Positions 4,695 through 6,440 of a stretch of DNA of 6,440 bases are shown piece by piece; positions within the stretch are counted from its first letter, which is position 1; every line of letters starts with the position of its first letter. The position numbers were made by a program, and so were the translations under genes. A model generated the notes under the pieces. That model made no database searches. It was not told the DNA's origin and saw only the letters and a list, made by a program, of their open reading frames with translations. The stretch is from Planctomycetota bacterium (GTDB lineage: Bacteria > Planctomycetota > Phycisphaerae > UBA1845 > CAIVHJ01). The stretch spans positions 1 to 6,440 of the forward strand of contig JADFJZ010000087.1 of the NCBI GenBank assembly GCA_022565195.1, written 5' to 3'.

Positions 4695-5768
4695 ATGAAT
4701 CCGGTTGCCAACGCAGTGCTGGGTCTCGTGTTCGTTGCGGTGGGTATGGCGGCGACATTGCTCATGTACCACCTCTGGGGGTACCCCTACGACGAGAAAA
4801 AGTCCAAGAGCATGGCCCCTGCCTCGCTCATGCTTCTCCATCGCTGCCTGGGATACGTTTATCTCGCGATCTACGTTTATTTCCTGACGCAAATGGTACC
4901 GCGACTGTGGAACTACCAGATCGAGTTTCCGGCCCGGACGGTGGCGCACCTCACGTTGGGCATGGCAATCGGTGCAATCCTAGTCGTGAAAATCATCATC
5001 GTCCGGTTTTTCAAGCACCTCGTGAGCGACCTGGTGCCGCTTCTGGGTACGGCCTTGTTTGTGTGTAACGTACTCCTGATCGGGCTATCGGTGCCTTTTG
5101 CGTTTCGTGAAGTTCAACTGCGCCGCATAGTGGCCGGAGGGAAGTTTTTCTCGCCCCAGGTCGCTGACCGCGTCCGGGCCATGCTCCCGCTGGCAGGTCT
5201 GGATGACGAGGCGAGAATCGATCGGCTGGTGTCGACCGACGGCCTGGAAGCCGGTCGAGCGGTGCTCATGAACGACTGCGTATTCTGTCATGACCTGCGA
5301 ACGGTGCTGGCCATGCCCCGTACGCCGAAGAACTGGCGGCAGACCGTTCGGCGAATGGCGGACCGTTCGACGATCTTTAACCCCATCACCGAGCCGGAGC
5401 AATGGGCGGTGACCGCGTATCTGATCGCCATTTCGCCCGAGTTGCAGCAAAGCGTGCGGCAGAGGCGCGAGCAGGAGCGAAGCACCGAGGAATCGAAGCA
5501 GGCCCTCGAATCGGCAGCTCGCTTGTCCGAACTTCCCGGCGACACTGCGGAAGGCGCGGCCGCCGCCTACGATCCGCTGGCCGCCAAGCAGCTCTTCGAG
5601 ACACAGTGCATGCAGTGCCACGGGCCTCCCGACTTCGAGCGCTCGCCGGTCGGGTCGGTCGAAGAGGTTCGGGAACTCGTCGCGCGCATGGTCGAGAACG
5701 GGCTGGAGGTTTCGCAAGAAGAACTCGCGCAGATCATTCGATACATAACGGAGAACTATGTAAAGTAG
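4695..5768 (+). CDS. Membrane-anchored diheme cytochrome c with four-helix histidine-bearing domain
   Basis: This 357-residue protein has an N-terminal membrane part and a C-terminal soluble part. Helices lie at about 6-28, 45-66, 83-104 and 113-135. Lys/Arg-rich loops (EKKSK, VRFFKH) follow helices 1 and 3, so the positive-inside rule puts both termini in the periplasm. His26, His49, His85 and His108 lie in or beside the helices, as in b-type cytochromes, so one or more b hemes are possible. The periplasmic part holds two c-heme sites, CVFCH (195-199) and CMQCH (305-309). Each is followed by a block with a probable Met ligand (TVRRM, LVARM) and a YLIA/YITE ending. A charged Glu/Arg-rich linker at about 250-275 separates the two domains. 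The likely role is passing electrons between the quinone pool or membrane and a periplasmic partner; the adjacent P460 protein is the obvious candidate, by inference. A GGGAG (4680-4684) precedes the ATG at 10 nt. Confidence 0.8.
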   Translation: MNPVANAVLGLVFVAVGMAATLLMYHLWGYPYDEKKSKSMAPASLMLLHRCLGYVYLAIYVYFLTQMVPRLWNYQIEFPARTVAHLTLGMAIGAILVVKIIIVRFFKHLVSDLVPLLGTALFVCNVLLIGLSVPFAFREVQLRRIVAGGKFFSPQVADRVRAMLPLAGLDDEARIDRLVSTDGLEAGRAVLMNDCVFCHDLRTVLAMPRTPKNWRQTVRRMADRSTIFNPITEPEQWAVTAYLIAISPELQQSVRQRREQERSTEESKQALESAARLSELPGDTAEGAAAAYDPLAAKQLFETQCMQCHGPPDFERSPVGSVEEVRELVARMVENGLEVSQEELAQIIRYITENYVK

Positions 5769-5893
5769 GAGTCTGCAAGCAACGCTACCCGTCGCAGCAT
5801 GCCGTGGCGCGCGACTTCGTGACCGGTGAGGCCGTATCGATAGGCAGGCTTGTCCGCGGTGCCCTAGCGCGTTCGCTTGAACGGAAGGCAGTC

Positions 5894-6060
5894 ATGAAAA
5901 CAGATTTCTCTGAGAAAGTCGTGATCGTAACCGGCGGCGCCGGCGCGCTAGGTACAGCCGTGGTCGGCCTGCTGCTCGAGATGGGCGCGCGCTGCAGTGT
6001 GCCCTGCCGGCGCGGGGAAGATGTCCTCCAACGCGTTTCGCATCGATCTCATGACGGCCG
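5894..6060 (+). pseudogene. Truncated short-chain dehydrogenase/reductase (N-terminal fragment)
   Basis: The ATG at 5894 has GGAAGG (5883-5888) 5 nt upstream. The first 36 residues are an unmistakable SDR nucleotide-binding start: KVVIVTGGAGALGTAVV, with the TGxxxxLG glycine motif, then LLEMGARCSVPCRR, beta-2 of the Rossmann fold. A further ~18 residues (GEDVLQRVSHRSHDG) may still be native. After about 6060 the frame becomes Arg/His-rich sequence without SDR features, running through a hairpin repeat to a stop at 6242-6244. There is no Asn of the NAG motif and no YxxxK catalytic pair, and a normal SDR needs about 240 residues, so the fragment cannot be an active enzyme. It follows the membrane cytochrome gene after 125 bp in which I see nothing else. 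Confidence 0.65.
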
Positions 6061-6069
6061 GCAGAGGCG

Positions 6070-6135
6070 CCGTCTGCTACAGCACGACAGACACGGCCGT
6101 GGTACACGGCACTGGCGGGCGAGCCGCGAGTGGCA
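6070..6135. repeat. Palindrome-rich repeat at the SDR break, possible REP-type element
   Basis: CACTGGCGG (6110-6118) and CCGCGAGTG (6124-6132) pair with one mismatch around a GCGAG loop. Just before them lies the perfect 8-nt palindrome ACGGCCGT (6093-6100). I recall closely similar hairpins, with perfect GGCGG/CCGCC arms, recurring in planctomycete intergenic DNA. This copy would be slightly degenerate. It differs in sequence from the double hairpin at 2448-2581. The boundaries given are approximate. Confidence 0.4.
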
Positions 6136-6170
6136 ACCCTGTGCCTCGGCTGGTGTTCAGTGGGGATCAA

Positions 6171-6440
6171 TCAAGGGGGCGGCAGGGGGCAGGAACCGCC
6201 GTGCTTGGCGTGGTAGTTTTGGTGGTACTCCTCGGCCTCGATAAACGGGCTGGCTTTGTTGATCTGCGTTACGATCTTGCGGTCTTGGAACTTGTCCTTC
6301 TTGCAATGCCGTGACGAATGCCTCGGCTTCGGTCTGCTGTTGGTCGCTTGTGGCGAAGATGGCGGAGCGGTACTGCGTGCCGATGTCCGGGCCTTGGCGA
6401 TCGAGCTGGGTGGGGTCGTGAAACTTGAAGAACCAGTCAA
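6171..6440 (-). pseudogene. msrA: Peptide methionine sulfoxide reductase MsrA, C-terminal part, frameshifted (5' end outside window)
   Basis: MsrA reduces methionine-S-sulfoxide in proteins. Read on the - strand from 6438, the sequence gives [24 protein letters not shown] and EAEAFVTAL, the most conserved central block of MsrA. From about 6305 the family sequence continues in another frame as [20 protein letters not shown] and [18 protein letters not shown], ending at the TGA at 6171-6173. A +1 shift is needed near 6300-6306. The sequence there (TTGCAAGAAGG) could come from TTGCAAAAGAAGG by loss of two A residues. The catalytic GCFW cysteine would lie beyond the right edge, and a Cys close to the C-terminus is a candidate recycling cysteine. 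The enzyme would lose its conserved C-terminal part unless the shift is a sequencing error. It converges on the SDR fragment. Confidence 0.75.

Noticed and set aside
5085..5717. 210-codon - strand frame opposite the membrane cytochrome
   Set aside because: Antisense to the helices and CXXCH motifs of the + strand gene; no support of its own.
5402..5893. Upstream in-frame extension of the SDR fragment into the cytochrome gene
   Set aside because: The frame is open to about 5402 but lies over coding sequence of the cytochrome in another frame; the ATG at 5894 has a good ribosome site and begins exactly where SDR sequence begins.
5997..6314. 105-codon + strand frame over the SDR end and msrA
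   Set aside because: Begins inside the SDR fragment in another frame, crosses the hairpin repeat and is antisense to msrA; no recognisable domain.

Overview
The window looks like a piece of a Planctomycetota genome, possibly from a metagenome bin. I infer this from four signs: high GC; a membrane protein opening with a CPFCGYxLRG...CPECG zinc ribbon; an 'ANRRNAKKSTGPR...NAVKHGL' protein of a family I know as abundant in Planctomycetes and Acidobacteria; and hairpin and heptamer repeats of the kind scattered through such genomes. No rRNA, tRNA, CRISPR array or complete transposase is visible, and the phylum cannot be proved from this sequence alone.

Left part (1-3300). A multi-spanning membrane protein with a zinc ribbon enters from the left edge on the + strand and ends at 827. 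It converges on a 487-residue single-pass protein on the - strand (878-2341). That protein's C-terminus resembles the end of a type II secretion major pseudopilin. Upstream of it, on the same strand, lies the STGPR-family gene, starting at 3194. Its reading frame runs into a 134-bp double-hairpin repeat (2448-2581) and then 386 bp into the next gene, so its natural end appears to have been lost. A heptamer tandem repeat (3216-3264) lies just upstream of its start.

Middle part (3300-5770). After about 250 bp without a recognisable gene there is a good sigma70-like promoter (TCGACA-17-TATGAT). It precedes a small chimeric ORF (3636-3917) in which one FG-GAP repeat is joined to the C-terminal half of a class I cytochrome c that has lost its CXXCH motif and carries a 1-nt frameshift. 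A strong AGGAGG site overlaps the ORF's stop codon and serves a complete exported cytochrome P460-family protein (3930-4478). After 216 bp comes a complete membrane protein (4695-5768) with four transmembrane helices, four histidines in or beside them, and two c-type heme motifs in its periplasmic tail. The P460 protein and the membrane cytochrome plausibly form an electron-transfer pair, for example in hydroxylamine or nitric oxide metabolism or detoxification. That role is inferred from family membership and adjacency.

Right part (5770-6440). The first ~55 codons of a short-chain dehydrogenase/reductase are present (5894-~6060). The gene then stops making sense at a second, different hairpin repeat (about 6070-6135). 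Convergent to it is the C-terminal part of msrA, entering from the right edge on the - strand, with a frameshift near 6300.

Overall, a compact heme-protein module is surrounded by broken gene fragments, and at least two of the breaks coincide with small palindromic repeats. This looks like a recombination-scarred accessory region.
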